Source of the DNA: Cruorifilaria tuberocauda
Lineage: Eukaryota; Nematoda; Chromadorea; Rhabditida; Onchocercidae
Assembly: GCA_013365365.1 (NCBI GenBank)
Contig: JABVXU010000225.1
Location: 23,177 to 87,176, forward strand
Length of the DNA stretch: 64,000 nt
Direction: 5' to 3'
Shown: positions 14,238 to 28,780 of the stretch, in pieces
How the letters are laid out: every line of letters begins with the position of its first letter
How positions within the stretch are numbered: position 1 is the first letter of the stretch
Made by a program: the position numbers and the translations under genes
The notes under the pieces: model-generated
The model's input: the letters and a program-made list of their open reading frames with translations, nothing else
Told to the model about the DNA's origin: nothing
Database searches by the model: none

Positions 14238-16785
14238 CTACTGGTAGACGTTTGACTTGCTGACGAAAATATTTCTGCTGTAAACGTAATAACACATCAG
14301 AGAGAGAGAGAGAAAATTTTTCGGATCAGAGAGAAAATTTTTCGGTTCCGAATATCTTCAACAAATTTCGCGCGTATATGTCTGAAATGGTATTCAATGT
14401 TGACTGGGATCTAGATTTTCTAATTTTTCGTTTTTTGAAAAGTTAAAATTGATGTATTAGAAAAGAAACGATTTTATATCTATCATTCAAAACTTTTATT
14501 TACTCGTTACTGGTATATTTTTCAATTTGGAATTTGCTGATTATCACACTTTTCAGTTTTAAAGTCAAGAAATTGTTATAGAGCTCACCGATTAAAGAAT
14601 AAATGCATAAAAGGACTTTTCCCATTCCATAATACACATAAAAGAATATCAATTGCATTATATTTCGTAGTATAAGGCACATAATAAGGCCTCAAAAACA
14701 TAAAATAGATAGATACACAAACAGTATAGCCACCATTAATTATCACTTGTAATGTTAAAAGTGTATCTCGACGTCTAGTGCTGTCATGCACTTTACTGCC
14801 TGGTGCTGAACTCTGAAATCATTTCTGCAATTTACGAGATTTACAAAGTTGTTAAATTAATTTTCTAAATAGACACTGTAAACGAAAAGCAAATCCGTTC
14901 GCATATTATGTAATTTCAAGTATCCATGAAAATTTAAGAAATAGAATTACTGAAAAGGTCTCGAATATAAATGTTACAAAAATGAAATATTTTCCAGAGA
15001 TATTTAGAGTTAATAAGGAGCAGACAAAACATTTATGATTTGCTATTTCTCATTTGTGTAGCAGAATGAATTCCTCCGTTAATTTATAGCAGTAATGTTC
15101 GCAAGAATCCAAAATAATATTGAAAATTACTAACTTTTCTCAAAACAAGTATTAATAACAGAACGTAGCAGACGGTAGAGAGTATGCTGGTCACCAAAGT
15201 GGTTATGCGATCGTAGGAAGGCATGAAATCGGGACTGTAGTACACCCACATCAACTTCGCCGCATCGAATCCGTACGTGGCATAAGGTGTCAACCAAATC
15301 AACGAAAATATGGTCGGAATGGCAATTGTAAAAAATAATATAACCTAAAAGGGAATAATATTATCACTTTTATCGTACTGTATTTGTCCACGCGATGATT
15401 ACAATGCAGATTAAGATATATTGTAACAAAAAACTTCCATGTTCTATTATTTACAACAATAATATTGATTGTTATTAATTGTTATTACTGTTTATTATTA
15501 TGACTATTACTAATTAATATAATTATTATTAAAGATGCCGTTATTGTCATATTACTAGTTTTATTTTGAATAAAAAGCGGTGATATTTACTAAAATACTA
15601 TGGGAATAAAAATTAAAGTTAAATAATTATATTATAATTTCTCATTTTTCAACGTCTTCACTTCCACATGTCAGTTTAAATGTTCAATTGGAAAACTTCA
15701 AAAAAGTTAATTAAGGAACCGAAGTCATTCTTGGATTGAAGAAAAGCTCGGACTGTACACCAAAATATAATAATGTCAATCGATTTATGGCCAGTAAAAT
15801 TGTCAGAGAATCAATGTTGTACCAGCAAAAGCTGAGCTGGAAACCACAAATCTGAAAAATTTTATTAAGTTAATTTTCAATGCCTCAATTTTTCTAATTG
15901 CAAAGGAATTCAAGAAATTTTAGCTTCAATGATTTAGAAATCAGTTTTCTAAAATATTGCTGGCGATCAAATTTTTAAAAAATGAGTAATAATTGCATAT
16001 TTGAGTCACTGAACAGAAAAATTATTAGTTAAAAATTTTAATTTCAAAATTTCGGCTGAATTGAATTGAAAAAGCATCATCCACCTGAAAAAAATCTGCA
16101 GCATTCAAAACTTTGTTATTCTTACTTTTTCAATCCATTTGTTTATTGTCGTACCAATTATTGCAAAAATACCGTTGCAGATATAAACGCAAAGTTGAAT
16201 AATATCAATGAAACCATAACAAACAACAATCTTGTAAGTGGAATATTTCATGAGAGAACGATCTGATATAATTATCTGCAAGTACAAAAGTATATTCTCT
16301 TCTAAACTTCTGACTACATCACTAGCTCGTAATTATAAATTATGGATACAAAAAATTTTCGTCAGTTAACCGTGAAACATCCTGTTCATTGTTTCACTAT
16401 TCAAATATTTAAATATTACAAAGACCTGTTTTTGCAAAACTTACTAATAAATACAACGTGACACTAAGTTACAATAGCTGCTATTTGTATTTAGTTCAAC
16501 AAATATAGTTGTTACAGTTTTCGATTAAAATTAATTTAACAGTAGTTCAACTAGCAATAAGCTAAATTAAATGCTCCATTTTTGAGTAAGTACACATTAA
16601 TAAATTTTGTCACTTCCTATAGTATTTTAAAACGATACCTTCTGGATGATCACATACAATAATATGCAAAGAATGGATACGGTAGCGACAAATATTCCAA
16701 ACAGTGCGGGAAGCAGTTCAAATTTCATAACAGTTTGCGTTGTGAAGTTGTGATTTCCTTTTGTATGGAGCATTCGATTCTCCAT
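14238..16785 (-). CDS. Seven-transmembrane chemoreceptor, SRT-like
   Basis: Six exons join in phase to 300 aa: 16785-16639, 16275-16126, 15851-15720, 15344-15135, 14812-14589, 14277-14238. The start at 16785 gives MENRML, then TM1 (PALFGIFVATVSILCILLYV). Later segments include IVVCYGFIDIIQLCVYICNG, LTILLAINRLTLLY, VILFFTIAIPTIFSLIWLTP, ITTLVTSILSTVCYVLLLIL and LLTLQVIINGGYTVCVSIYF. The I-x-x-I-Q-L-C pattern in TM2, the NR at the end of TM3 and the C-terminal FFNR resemble the nematode serpentine class T family (chemosensory GPCRs); another nematode class is possible. The last exon is tentative: reading through the donor AATCG|GTGAGC at 14589 gives an immediate stop, while splicing adds NIFVSKSNVYQ. 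Confidence 0.7.
14297..14345. repeat. Imperfect tandem duplication with GA run
   Basis: The block ATCAGAGAG...AAAATTTTTCGG occurs twice in tandem. The first copy carries a longer (GA)n. It lies in the last intron of the SRT-like gene. Confidence 0.8.
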
Positions 16786-19700
16786 CTAATATTTCTTTCT
16801 GTACTTCTTCAACGAGTGCTGAGAATTCGTTGATTGTTTGAAAGCAGAACTTCAAAGAGCAAACATTTATGTATGTTGCTTACCTTGCCGATTCTTAAGT
16901 GTTATCCTTCTAATATTCGAGACACTCATATCGTTGCATTTCTTCGAGAAATAAAGTAATTTTTCTGTTCATAAAAAATCCATTGACTAACATGATTCTT
17001 TGAATAATATCATATATAATGATATTTAACGAATCATATAGACAATCAGCCATCACTCATGCTTTGTTCGTTATTTTTTCCAACCAACTTATAATGATGA
17101 TCAGTTATGGTGATGATTATAGTAATAATCAAAAAGAGAAATTGTGAAAGAGAAAGAGAAATGGAAGATAGTTCTTGCACAATATCATTCCGAAATCTAT
17201 GTTTCCACAGCAATACTCGTTCAATTTCAAACTTTATATTCTTTATTTTATCTAAGAAAGCGATAAAAAGCAATGGAATAAAAAATGGAAACATAAATAG
17301 ATTCAAAACTGAAAATGACAAATAAAATAAGTAAACTGTTAAGAAAAAAGAAGCTGATGAAGTTAAGTCAGTTTGTAAATTCTGAACTTTCCTATTTACT
17401 GCAATTTTTGAAGAAGGGACGAAGATAGAAATAAGATTAAAGTGATCATAATATTTCTACTTTAAAAAAAATTGTGGAAATGTAGTTAAAAATGAAAAAT
17501 TAATTTTCCGATAGAAACTTTTCGCCAAAATTTTGAAGTTATAAATTTTAAAAATTATAATTTGAAATTATAAATGCTCGAATTTATAAGCGGAAATGAA
17601 ATGTACGAAACAAATAATGCTGCTATTTTGACTTTCTTTTTTTCTATGAATTCGTAATATTTTTCCTATTTTGTCTTTTGAGAGAGAAAAGGAAAAGAAT
17701 GATTTCTTTGTGAAGTAAACTAATTTAGTAATAATTAAGCCATCTTGTTATCTATCAAGATCAAAGCCGCACATTATACATCACAAATATATCGCAGAGA
17801 TATCATTCAAGGAAATTGGCTTATCTTATTACCATTTCTTTATTGATCAAATTTTACTAAAAATGGAACTTTTACTTGATGTGAGCGCAAAAATGATTAT
17901 TTTCTGATTACTTATCTAACAGCAAAGTTATATATGCATGTAGCGAGCGAATTAATCCCACCTCTTATGTTAATTAAATACTTTTACAAACATTTCTATG
18001 GCACAGACATTCGTTTAGAATAAAATTGAAAAATAATTCCGGGAATTTTAAATAGCTTTCAAATAATGCGTAACAAAAATTTTTATAGAAGATTATCATT
18101 TATGAATTTTCTAACTTTGATAGAAATAATATTTCACGGCGAAAATTAGCAAATCATTCCAGCGTAAATACTTTATTTTAGATCTCCAGTTAGTAGGAAC
18201 AGAATACTTCTTGCCTACTAAGATTTGCATCAAATAACAGAATTTTAGTTCGCTTGAATGATTAGGAAAATTGAAGAATGAAAATCCATATTGTGCTCCC
18301 AAAACACACTTAAGTTTCAACAAATCAATTTTTAAAAAACTGCACAAATTTCCAATCTTGCTAAGACTTTAGTTTTAATCATTTTCTTTCACACAGATTT
18401 TTTTGATCGTTTTTTCTAAATACCGAATATAAAATGAAAAAATATTCCCATTCCGTTTGAAGGAAGTTCAAATCCTTAGCTGTTTTCACTTCGACAAGCA
18501 CAAGATGACCCGAACAACGAATAAAAATTTTTTTGCTTGTGATTTTTCTCTTCTATAATAATTTTATTTACAAATGGATCCTTTAAAAGGAAAAATTTCT
18601 TTATTTCGGTAAAAGTTTCATTGGATTGTTGATGGTTCAAATATGCTGAGGGGACTTAAAAATTTCTTTGAAAACATAGACAGAAGTGGAAAGACAAGTT
18701 GCCCGTAAATTTTAAAGTTGAAGAAATGGAAGAGTTGAAGGAATGGAACAAATGAACAAATCCTCTTTCAGTAAAAAAATTCAAAATTTATTTGCTTTTA
18801 AAAATTCCTTCCAAGTCTTTCCAAGTTTCGCTATTCTCTTTTTTTTCTTTCCACTTTCCCGGGAATTCCTAAAGATTTGTGATATTAGGTCCCGCAATTT
18901 TCGCAGCTAGAATTCCAAGGATCAAGATATGAAATGTAAATCTTTAAAATTTAGGTATTTATTAGAAATTTCAATATGTATAAGCATAGTAAAAGGATTG
19001 TGTGAAATATTTCGCTGTGAATTTCGAAAAGCCGAAACGACAGAAATTTATCGCTTTTTTCTATATGCTTCCGAACCATTATATCATCGATTAAATGAGT
19101 TTTATTACAAAAATTGACTTGTAACATGAAATTTTTTGAAATGAATTGCAGCAGCAAATTTTATAAAAAGCGTTATGTTCACAGAAAGAAAGTAGATTGA
19201 ATGTGGTGCCCTGGATAGTAAGTAATACGATAAAAGATAGGAAAAATGACAGGTCATCTGGGAGCATTATCACCACTTGGCTATACAGAATCTCACAATT
19301 CCTAGATGATTTTAATTTCATTTCCGACCTTAATTTTGTCTCATTCCAGAAAAGACTCAATTTCGTTCACTGAATTTTTAATTTAATTTCTGATTCCTTG
19401 TATAATTTCAGTGTCATAAAATTTTTGTCTGCAAATTTTGAAAAAAAACTGGATAGATCGAAATGCCGTTGTACAAAGCATATTTAAGAAACTGTAAGTT
19501 TTATTCTTCGACCGATCAAAACAGAATCGATAACTAGTGATCCTAACTTGTACTTATAGTGAATTTTCCCCAGCATTCTACGAAATATTTCAGGTGAAGA
19601 AGAGTATTTACTTATAGCATAACACTCCACTAGAAATATTGCTTCTTCAAAAGGTCCAGAATATTCAATTTTCTATTCTGAAATTTCCAAGATTCAAGTT

Positions 19701-22700
19701 TGAGAAGCTTTGAATTTACTAAAGCATGTTCAATCATTTTACAGTAAAGGAAAACAGATTTTGGGGCTAATCTCAGCATCAAAAGATTCGTGAACAATAA
19801 AGTTGGTCCTTTTTGAACCTTCCAAAATCATCGTTTCCCAAGCAATTTTAAACCTTCGCTTTTCAATTATGAAAAATATTTTCAGTTACCGAGTTGAAAA
19901 ACTAATAAGTAAAAGTTCATGGGTAAGTTTAAAATTTACTTATTTTCATCCGCTAACGGTATTAATTCTTGTCAGATAACGCATAGTTCGATTTACCGGT
20001 CTGAACAATTAATTTCGCATATGTGGAATATATCTTCTCCATATGATATATAACAATTTTGCAGTCAAGAAACGTGCGAAAGAAGGATAGAAGTTTAAAA
20101 ATCATTTTATATGAAATCTGTAATCAAACGCGCTGCTAGTTGCACCTGATTTACAATTGAAATGATATAATTGCAGTGAAACTGAAAATATGTGGAAACA
20201 GAATTAACCATGATATAAAAATAAAAGTTTCGAAAGTTTATAACAGAATTTTACATTTAAAATAAATTTATTCTTAGGTACTGTCTATAAATAATTTTTC
20301 CTTTATTGACCATTAATTTGGCAGAAAAAGCAACGATTGATGTATGACATTAGGAAATTAGCTAATAAAAACTATTTTGTTACGCTTAATCTTTTTACTG
20401 AATGTCTAATTTGATTGCATGATATTAATGATTGCGCTATAACACAGAAAAAATAAGAGTTATCAAGTTCGATGTGAAAATAAACCTGGGTATAGAAGAA
20501 CATAAGCAACATGAAATATCAATGTGATACTAATTATTTTGGTCATAATCTAACATACATTTAATACACTTCATTCTTGGCACAGTACAATTTTTTCAAA
20601 TCGTTATGTCAAAAGGAGCTTAATTTAGAAGTTATTAATGTGAAAAAAATTTCTCGTCGCAATTCCTAAATCCTTCATTCCGCAAATCAAGTTTGCAAAT
20701 GTAAATAATTTCAAAAAAGTGATAAATATAATTTTTATTTGATAGCTTTTCAGACTTTTGATTTTCATATTAAACATAAAAGAGAAGAGAAGATGAAGAT
20801 AAGAATAGATTGGAATCTTAAGTATGAAGGTTTATTGTGATTTCTGATAGTAAATGAAAATTACATTATCATATTATTGAACTCTGGAAATTGAAAATAT
20901 TGTAGCAAGAAGATATAACAACTTACAAGAAAATCATTCAAAAGCCAAAAAGAAAAAATTTCAGTGATGGAGAAATGATATTGACTCGAAAAGAATGGCT
21001 TCCAGTGAAGATATTTCATTATGTACCTCAAGGAAATCTGTTTAAAACGATAAAAAAATTGGAAACTGTAGAAAATATTTTGAGACAGTGGAAAAAGGGA
21101 TATAAATAGTGAGAAATCAAAATTTCTTTCTCATTTTTATCAAAATTTTAACAAAATACCGCAAAATTCCATATTAAAATGATCGCTTCTCACTCATTTA
21201 TTTCTTCAAAACCATTCGAAATCAAAATCGTAGTGAACGAAATTTCAGAACGACATTAAAAGAATGAGGATTTTTTGAGTCTCCTATAGTTTCCCACTTT
21301 TTTACAATAATTAAATTATATGCTGCTTATTGATAATAATAGATCATTAGTAATTAGTTTTCGCGAACTCATCTATTTTTTCTAGATGAATTTTTCCTTT
21401 GACTCGTCACGCAACGATCTTCAACTTAATTCATGGAAATTTAAATAATAAGATTCGACGTAATTACAATTTATAGACGGCATCAACTAACTCAAATTTT
21501 TTGAATTACAAAAAAAACCGAAAAAATGAACTCCGTTGCTCAATTGAATTGAGATGTTTTACTTATTTCGGTTAAACACAAATTCTTCTTTTCTCCATTA
21601 CGAGCAAACAGTTCTTTCCTGTATTTTTGTTATAAATTCTCGGGATGCTGTTTACATAATCAAAATTATAAATGAGGTGGCAGTGTCTTTGGCATTAACA
21701 AAAGTTTTTCCGAAAGTGATTTAATCAAGTGCTAGTCATCAGCATTTTCGTCAGGCAAGCAATAATTTTTCCAATATTTATTTGTTGATCGAAACCTTAA
21801 ATAAAATAAAGTTGTGAGTTCAGTATATAAAAAAGAATGCTTATATCAGTTTGCTGCAAAATATTAGGAATTAAAACGCAATTTTTTCAATTAAATTAAG
21901 TGAGCAAGAAATGGCAGCAAAATGAATTGGATTTACAATGATCTTTGTCTCTTTTTGGGCTAATGGATGATGATCTTAATAGTCATATTTGACAATTTTA
22001 ATTATATTATAATTTTTCTACGCCCATTTTACATCATACCTTCGTAGATTTAATAGATTAAATTTACAAGCGTTATAGCGATAATCATATTCTCTGCATT
22101 AAATCAAATGATGAAAAAATGGAATTTTCGCTTTCTGTTTATAAATCATCCATCAAATAATTCTATATGTTACTACAACTGAAAGAAGAAAAAAAACGTA
22201 AAATTTTTACCAATGTTTAGCTCTGTACAGAACAGAACAATTCATATCATCAGAAATATATCCTTTGATCCACTACTGACAATTTACCGAGTTTAATATA
22301 AGTTATCATTTATATAATTTGCAGTAAACCATCTAAGATTTTTCAAAATTTCACCAAATACTATAAAACGAAAATCTCTTCGGAAAACTTTCACAATATA
22401 GCAAGAAATCAAATATCGTTTTACCAATTACTAAAACAATAGAAAACTCGGTATAAAATAATAATGTTGCAAACAATATTATTTATTAAATAATGGTTCC
22501 TGGGAAAACGAAAACATGAAATACAAATATGGATTAATTGATGAAATACTTTCAGCACTATTCATTGGTGGTACCGCTTAACTGATAGCTGGAAATTTTT
22601 TCTTTTTGCATGATTCTTCTGTAAAATTTGGTTACTTAAACTATTGAATTTTGAACTCTCACTTTTATTCAAGTAGCTTATTCTTTGAGCATTCCAGACA

Positions 22701-25522
22701 CATACATAATTCAAAAAGAAGATTGGAAAAGCACAACTAAGAAAGATAAATAATCTTTGCAGAAAACTAGCAATAGAAAATATATCCTTTCAATATTAAA
22801 TTCTCCATATGAAAAACTTTCGATTTCCATAACTGATTGAAATTTCTATAATAATTAATGAATTAATTACATATTACAGTAGCTTTTATCCACTTTTAAA
22901 CTATTAAAAACACCAAAAATAAGTTCATCATCATTCTAGATTAATGAAATATATTTTTTCCCCTTCAAACTTAATTCGTTAACATTATTATCTGTAAGTC
23001 AAAATATTTCTATTAAATATTTATGATTCTGACTTTATCGTATCAGGTTTTATGAATCTCTAAACGTTGTCACGAAAAATCGGATGAAAAGCTGCCTGCA
23101 GTTTGTAGCAAATTTCATTCAACTGATAAAAAATCAAACGGAAAAATGAAGTCCTTCAACAATAATCAAACAATATTCCATAATTTCTTCTAGAATAGAG
23201 ATCGCATGAAAGAATGAAACCAAACTCGACTACTTATTCTATTGTGATTTTGAAATAATTTTGGACTGGAGTATAAAGTTGAAAATGAAAATATTTCAGT
23301 AAGCTGATGCTTCAAAGCAAGATTAAGAAGCTATTTCCCCATTGAAGATTTCTTGAGAGGTTGAAATCCCAGCTCTAGATTTCCTGAAGGTATAGTGAAG
23401 TATGTATTCAGATCACTTCATTATAAGAAAATTTTTAAACAATTTCGAATGCAACATATAATGTCCTAAATTGAGCTGCAAGAGATATTTTGTAATTCAA
23501 TTAAACAAAAGCTCAAACAATTTTTCGTGAATAAATAAACATTAATTAAAAACAATTTTATTGGGAAAGCAATCACTTTGAAAACATTTCCAATCTGCGC
23601 CAGCAAATCATTACAAAAGTAACTTCTTGGATTCATTATATCAAGAAACATTCAGACTGGAATGGTATTGCTAAAAATCATTTCAGATAGTTTCCGAAAT
23701 ATAATTCAACGTGTTACTTGAAATTATAGCGATCTTTCAAATAAAAATATAAAAAACTTCAAAAGACAGACAGTGAGAAATAATGCAGAGTTACGAATTA
23801 ATATGCAAAACTTAAACAAAGTCAAATTTATTAGATTCTTGACCACCTATATATTAATCTTATGGAAATCTGCTATTCTTATCGTTGATTTTAAAAGTTT
23901 AAAGTAGCTAACATATATGTATAATATAAACAACTCACTCATATCATAGAGACTTAAAACGATACAAATGTTTATATGAGTGCTAAAATAATTGCAATCC
24001 TATCTGCTATCCGAAATTAGTACAGAAACTCGGGTACACTGTCTCTCAGGATATATCAATCAATATTAATGCCTTAATCAAAAAATCCTTTTCGCATTGT
24101 ATGACAAATGCAAAATGCAATTAAATTCATGTATCCACATATTGATTCCGGATTATTATTATGGATTACTAAAAACTGAATGCAAAGAATACACAAGTGA
24201 ATAGATGAGAAAATGAATACAGTGCTCAATGTATCGAAATGAAATTGTTGGAAATACACGAATCTCGTCTTTTAATGTAATACTTAATAAGCATTTAAAT
24301 TCTATTTATTTTGATGAAAAAACTTTTATGAATCAAAATAGTAAACCAATATCAATTCCATTTATCTTAGAAAGTATTGTGAATCCACAAGAAATCGGTT
24401 TCCTTCCAAATATAAACATACAAAATTATATGATATAAGAGGTTGAGAAAAAATAAAATCAATCATAAGAGAAGCTGGAAAAAGGCTATAAGATAGAATA
24501 AGATAACATGCAGCATACTGGATATTTAGTTATACTTCAAACGATCATTCGAGTTGTTTCCTCAGCATTTAATCCGATCCGTATTTTCCCAGTCTTTCAG
24601 TGAATATGTTACACAAAAATCAGTTTCATCATGGGAATAGAAGCAGAAGTTGGAGCTTCTGTTCCTATTTTTTCGGTATTTAAAAATGAAAGGAAATATA
24701 CAAGTCTCGACTATATATATATATATAGAGAGAGAAAGAGAAAGTGAGAACAAAGATTTAATTCGGCACTTAATATAAATAGAAATAACACTATAATAAA
24801 ATAGCAACTTTTATAAAAAATCGATAAGAACTGGTAAACTGTATCCTCCTTATAATGTGATGTGTAAAAACAATAATTCTGGAATTAGTCGGTTATTTTC
24901 ACCATATTTAATATATGGCAATATGCAGAGAAAGAAATTTAAAAAGATTAAAAAAAATTTTTTTAAATAACCAACTATCTGAAGCAAAATTTCTTTGGCA
25001 TCAGTGAATTGACATGGAAAATAAAAACTAAGAAGAAATAGGTTTAATAAGAAAGAAAAAAGAAAGCTACGATTATAAGATTATAAAGTTTACATAATCA
25101 GTTCCTATACACATTGTTAATGATCAAGAGACACGACATTCAAGGCACATTCAGCGCTTTCAACGCAACAGATTAATATTACTGAAACATGAAAATTATA
25201 ATAAACAAATATATGATGACCATATTCGGCAACATGAATAAATTATCGTACTTATAACTGTAAATAGCAAGAACAACAGATTGTAAAGTGAAGTCTACTA
25301 TTATGAAGCATTTTACAATAACTTTCGATAAAGAGCGTGGATATTGATACTAGTTGCAAACTCATTCACCTGATTTAGAAAAAAGAAAACTGATGTCTCA
25401 AATTATATTAAATGATGTATTCTTTGAACTAACTTTTATAATTAGAATTTTTGATTTCGATGCATAAATGAGTTTGATCAGCTATATAAATTTAGTCGGC
25501 AGCAATTTTTAAATTATGACGG
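16786..25522. other. 8.7-kb gene-poor AT-rich region
   Basis: No exon with recognisable protein motifs was found on either strand between the SRT-like receptor and the BRI3-like gene. Open frames here are short, AT-rich and low complexity. A GAAAGAGAAAGAGAAA tract lies near 17145, and a (TA)n/(GA)n tract at 24712-24748. Upstream regulatory DNA for the receptor is presumably at the left end. Confidence 0.5.
24712..24748. repeat. (TA)n followed by (GA)n microsatellite
   Basis: An uninterrupted TA run passes directly into a GAGAGAAAGAGAAAG purine run. Confidence 0.8.
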
Positions 25523-27137
25523 CTATCCAATCCTGCGGCAGTGACTGCATCGCTTGTGAACTGTACATGGTATGAAACACAGAAATAATAAACCAACAGG
25601 AAATGTACATATTGCTAATAGTACCAGACAGATTAAACAAAACAGATCCGTTTGTCCGGAGAGAATTCCAATCTGAAAAGGAATAATCAACAAGATGAAA
25701 AGTTAGGATCTAAGAGGTATTTTTAAGGGCATTTAGCTTAATCATTTGCTAACAACGAAAATATTCTCTTGAAAAGCGCTAACAGATTAAAAAAAATCTA
25801 TTTCAGAAAAAAAGTGTAATAAAAACGCACACTGAAAATTAAATGAAGACAAAAATTAACCTTAGATAATGACAACTTTCACCGAGTAATTGATATATAC
25901 CAATCAGCGTGAAAGTCCCACGATGATCATGATAACAAACGAAATTTAAAGAAAGAAAGCTGAACTTACTCCACAGTAGGTGCAATGTCCTGCTCGTGAT
26001 ACTGCAATTGGAAGAGGTTGTGACGACGCAGAAGCTAGAAATATTAATAGAAAATATATGATCAAATTAGGATGGATCTCATGATGCACTGCCTTTTTAA
26101 ATGGAATAACGGCACTGAAATCTTGAACATTCATCTAATGAATGATCTTTTACGAATTGTCTCACTGTATACATAGTAATCGCTGCGCACAGAAAGTGAA
26201 AATCTTTCAAATTGTTAAAATGTGATTTGTATTCTACAATCTGATTTAACTTCAGCTTCTTTATGAAATAAACCCGCTTCTTGTAAACAGTGAAATCATA
26301 TAAAATAAAAAATGAGACCTCAGATTATGATTTCCTTGGTGGAAATCAAGTGCAACAAATAACTATATAACGTGAATTTCAGTCTTGATTCAATTCAAAT
26401 GTGCACATCTGAGAGATATTTGGAAAATTAAATGCAAATTTAAAAGAACACAAACGTAATAGAGGAGGTGACACTGGCGGAAACATTTGGTTGGGAATTG
26501 ACAGCAAAGAATACGGAGGAACAGCACCATAGGGTTTCGAAAAAGTTGCATCATCTGAATTAATAGAATATGGTCCGGAAATAACTGGATATGCCATTGC
26601 TGCTTGATACGAAGGAGGAGGTTCTCTATAAAAAACGTTTTCCTAGTTGTTTCACAGATAATGTGTGCTGTTTAGTGTCAGCCATTTAGGCGATGACTAC
26701 AAATTGATGAAAATGGCAATGTTTCAATTGTAGGAATATCAGTTCAGTCTTTCGCACTCACCTGTTAACCTTGGTTGATTAACCCTATAATATCAAGTAA
26801 GTTAATGTCAAAGTACTTCCCTTTTATACCAACAAACTTTAATACACATCCAAGAAACGAACAACACTCTAAATTGATTCATCTTTCGAATAAAAGAGTA
26901 ATTTACAGTAACTATTTTACCAAATTAATATGAAAAATGGATTGTAAAGTGGAATAACCTGTACGGTGGTAGTCGCACATCACACCTAACCGGAAGTTGC
27001 GGTCCAAAAAGTACAGGTTGTACTAACGGCTGTTGATGCACTATCGGGGAGTCATTTTGACCAATGACATCTGATGAGGAATTTCCTTCTAGTGGTGCTG
27101 ACGGTATGCCGTTACCTGACTGTTCCTTTCCTGACAT
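25523..27137 (-). CDS. BRI3-like (brain protein I3 family) membrane protein
   Basis: Four exons join in phase to 187 aa: 27137-26959, 26625-26456, 26034-25970, 25672-25523. The N-terminal half is Pro/Gln/Ser rich and contains REPPPSYQAAM, a PPxY-type motif that WW domains can bind. Then comes a CxxC (GHCTYCG), a long hydrophobic segment (CLICLVLLAICTFPVGLLFL) and a C-terminal CSHC pair (KRCSHCRRIG). This order (Pro-rich cytosolic part, CxxC, hydrophobic hairpin or span with F-P-x-G-L, closing Cys pair) matches the BRI3 family of lysosomal/endomembrane proteins whose function is poorly known. The length is greater than human BRI3 (125 aa) because of the N-terminal part. Start: first ATG of the exon. 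An acceptor TTATTACAG near 27205 probably begins the 5' UTR, cis- or trans-spliced. Confidence 0.75.
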
Positions 27138-27204
27138 AATTGGAATTTTCTTTAGTAATAATGCGGCAATTGAAACACTATGTGATCCTGCGAATCGAAC
27201 TACC

Positions 27205-28780
27205 TGTAATAAGTAATCTTGAAGTGTAATGAACTATCTAGTCTACATAAGACTTTTCCACACTTGATAATATTCTATTTTGCGGCAAATGATAAATCCA
27301 TTATATCAATACCACAAAAGATAATGCTTCAAAAGCTTAACTTATCGAAAACGTTAAAAAAAGACCAGAATTCCTAAAGAACTATTTCCCCACAGTTATT
27401 TACCACTTACTTTTGCAGCAGAGAAAATTTTAGGATTTCAAACTTTCTGACTTGAGCTTTATTGAAATACTGACTAGGAGACAGAAGGTTGTAGACGTGA
27501 ATCAAACGACGAATGATAGTAACTGAAGTAACTGAATAAGTTATTATAAGTGAAATGAAAACTAATGCCATCTAGTTTTTAATTTCTGATACTAATAAGG
27601 GATTTTCACTTTTTTAAGAATTTCTAGCAAAAGAGACTAAAATATAAATGATATGACTTAAAAGTATCAGCAGCAACAAAAATGTATGCAATTCTCTAAG
27701 CATTAAAAACTAAAACTAAGAAATAAATATGGTTAGAAAGTGGAAATTAATTACCAGTTAGATAATGAGAGTCAAAAACACACCGATTATCCAACGATAA
27801 AACAAGAACTTCTATTTTTAAAAAAATCTTCATTCACAACAAAATTTAACAACTGAATTCTAGAATAAATCAAAAGATTAGGAGAATAAAAGTGTGAAAA
27901 CAACAACTAAAAAACGACATAAAACTCATTCGAAGACTGTTTTGCTATATTTATAGAAAAAAAGTACACTTGATATTCGTGTGATAAATAACATTACATC
28001 TACCAACATCTCAGAGATACAAAATATTGCAGCAAAGATTCCAGGCTGAATTATAGTAAATTTGATCATTTAAGAGAGTGCTAAATAAAATTAGGAATAT
28101 CGCACTTACATTGAAATGCCCCACGATCGATGAAAAACGAACGAGAAGCACATGACATATATAGATTTTTGATATTATTTTAAAAGAACTGTGCGTTTTC
28201 ATTCTCAACAAATATCTGTGTCTTGAATAGCACTATTCTCGCAATAAAAAAATTAAAAAAAAAAAACAAATACAACCGGCAAACATACATACCATAATGA
28301 ATCGTTCCTAATCAACTATTAAAATCCATATGATAAATAACAAAATAGAGTCAAACTGTAGAAGAAGTAATAGCAAAGAAAGCTATCAGTGGTTACGATG
28401 AACGCATTAAACATTGACCGTTGAGCATACCATCATTTCCAATACACGCAAATCGTGCTAGTCAGAGAGATAGACGGTGAGCTGTAATAAAAAATGTTCT
28501 ACCTTTCATCAAACATATCAAAATAAGTATGCTTCTTAATTTTTCAAAACATAATAATGTTTTGAAACTCCATGGAATTAAATTGATCAGCCAATCAAAC
28601 AAAATTCTAAAAGAATGGAAAATAATATCTTGAAACTCATGTTATCTGTTCATTTAGGAATTTAAACATTTTTTCATAGTTTTACTGATACCCGCATCAA
28701 GTACAATTGTGTTCAAGCTACAAATTTAGTTAGGAGTTATAATGTTTCTAGGAAATTTTACAGAGAACGTTCTTCAAAAA
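27205..28780. other. Spacer between BRI3-like gene and DNAJC11
   Basis: About 1.6 kb, AT-rich, no exon recognised. It holds the BRI3-like promoter and the DNAJC11 3' UTR, which lie on the same strand. The distance is rather large for a nematode operon. Confidence 0.5.
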
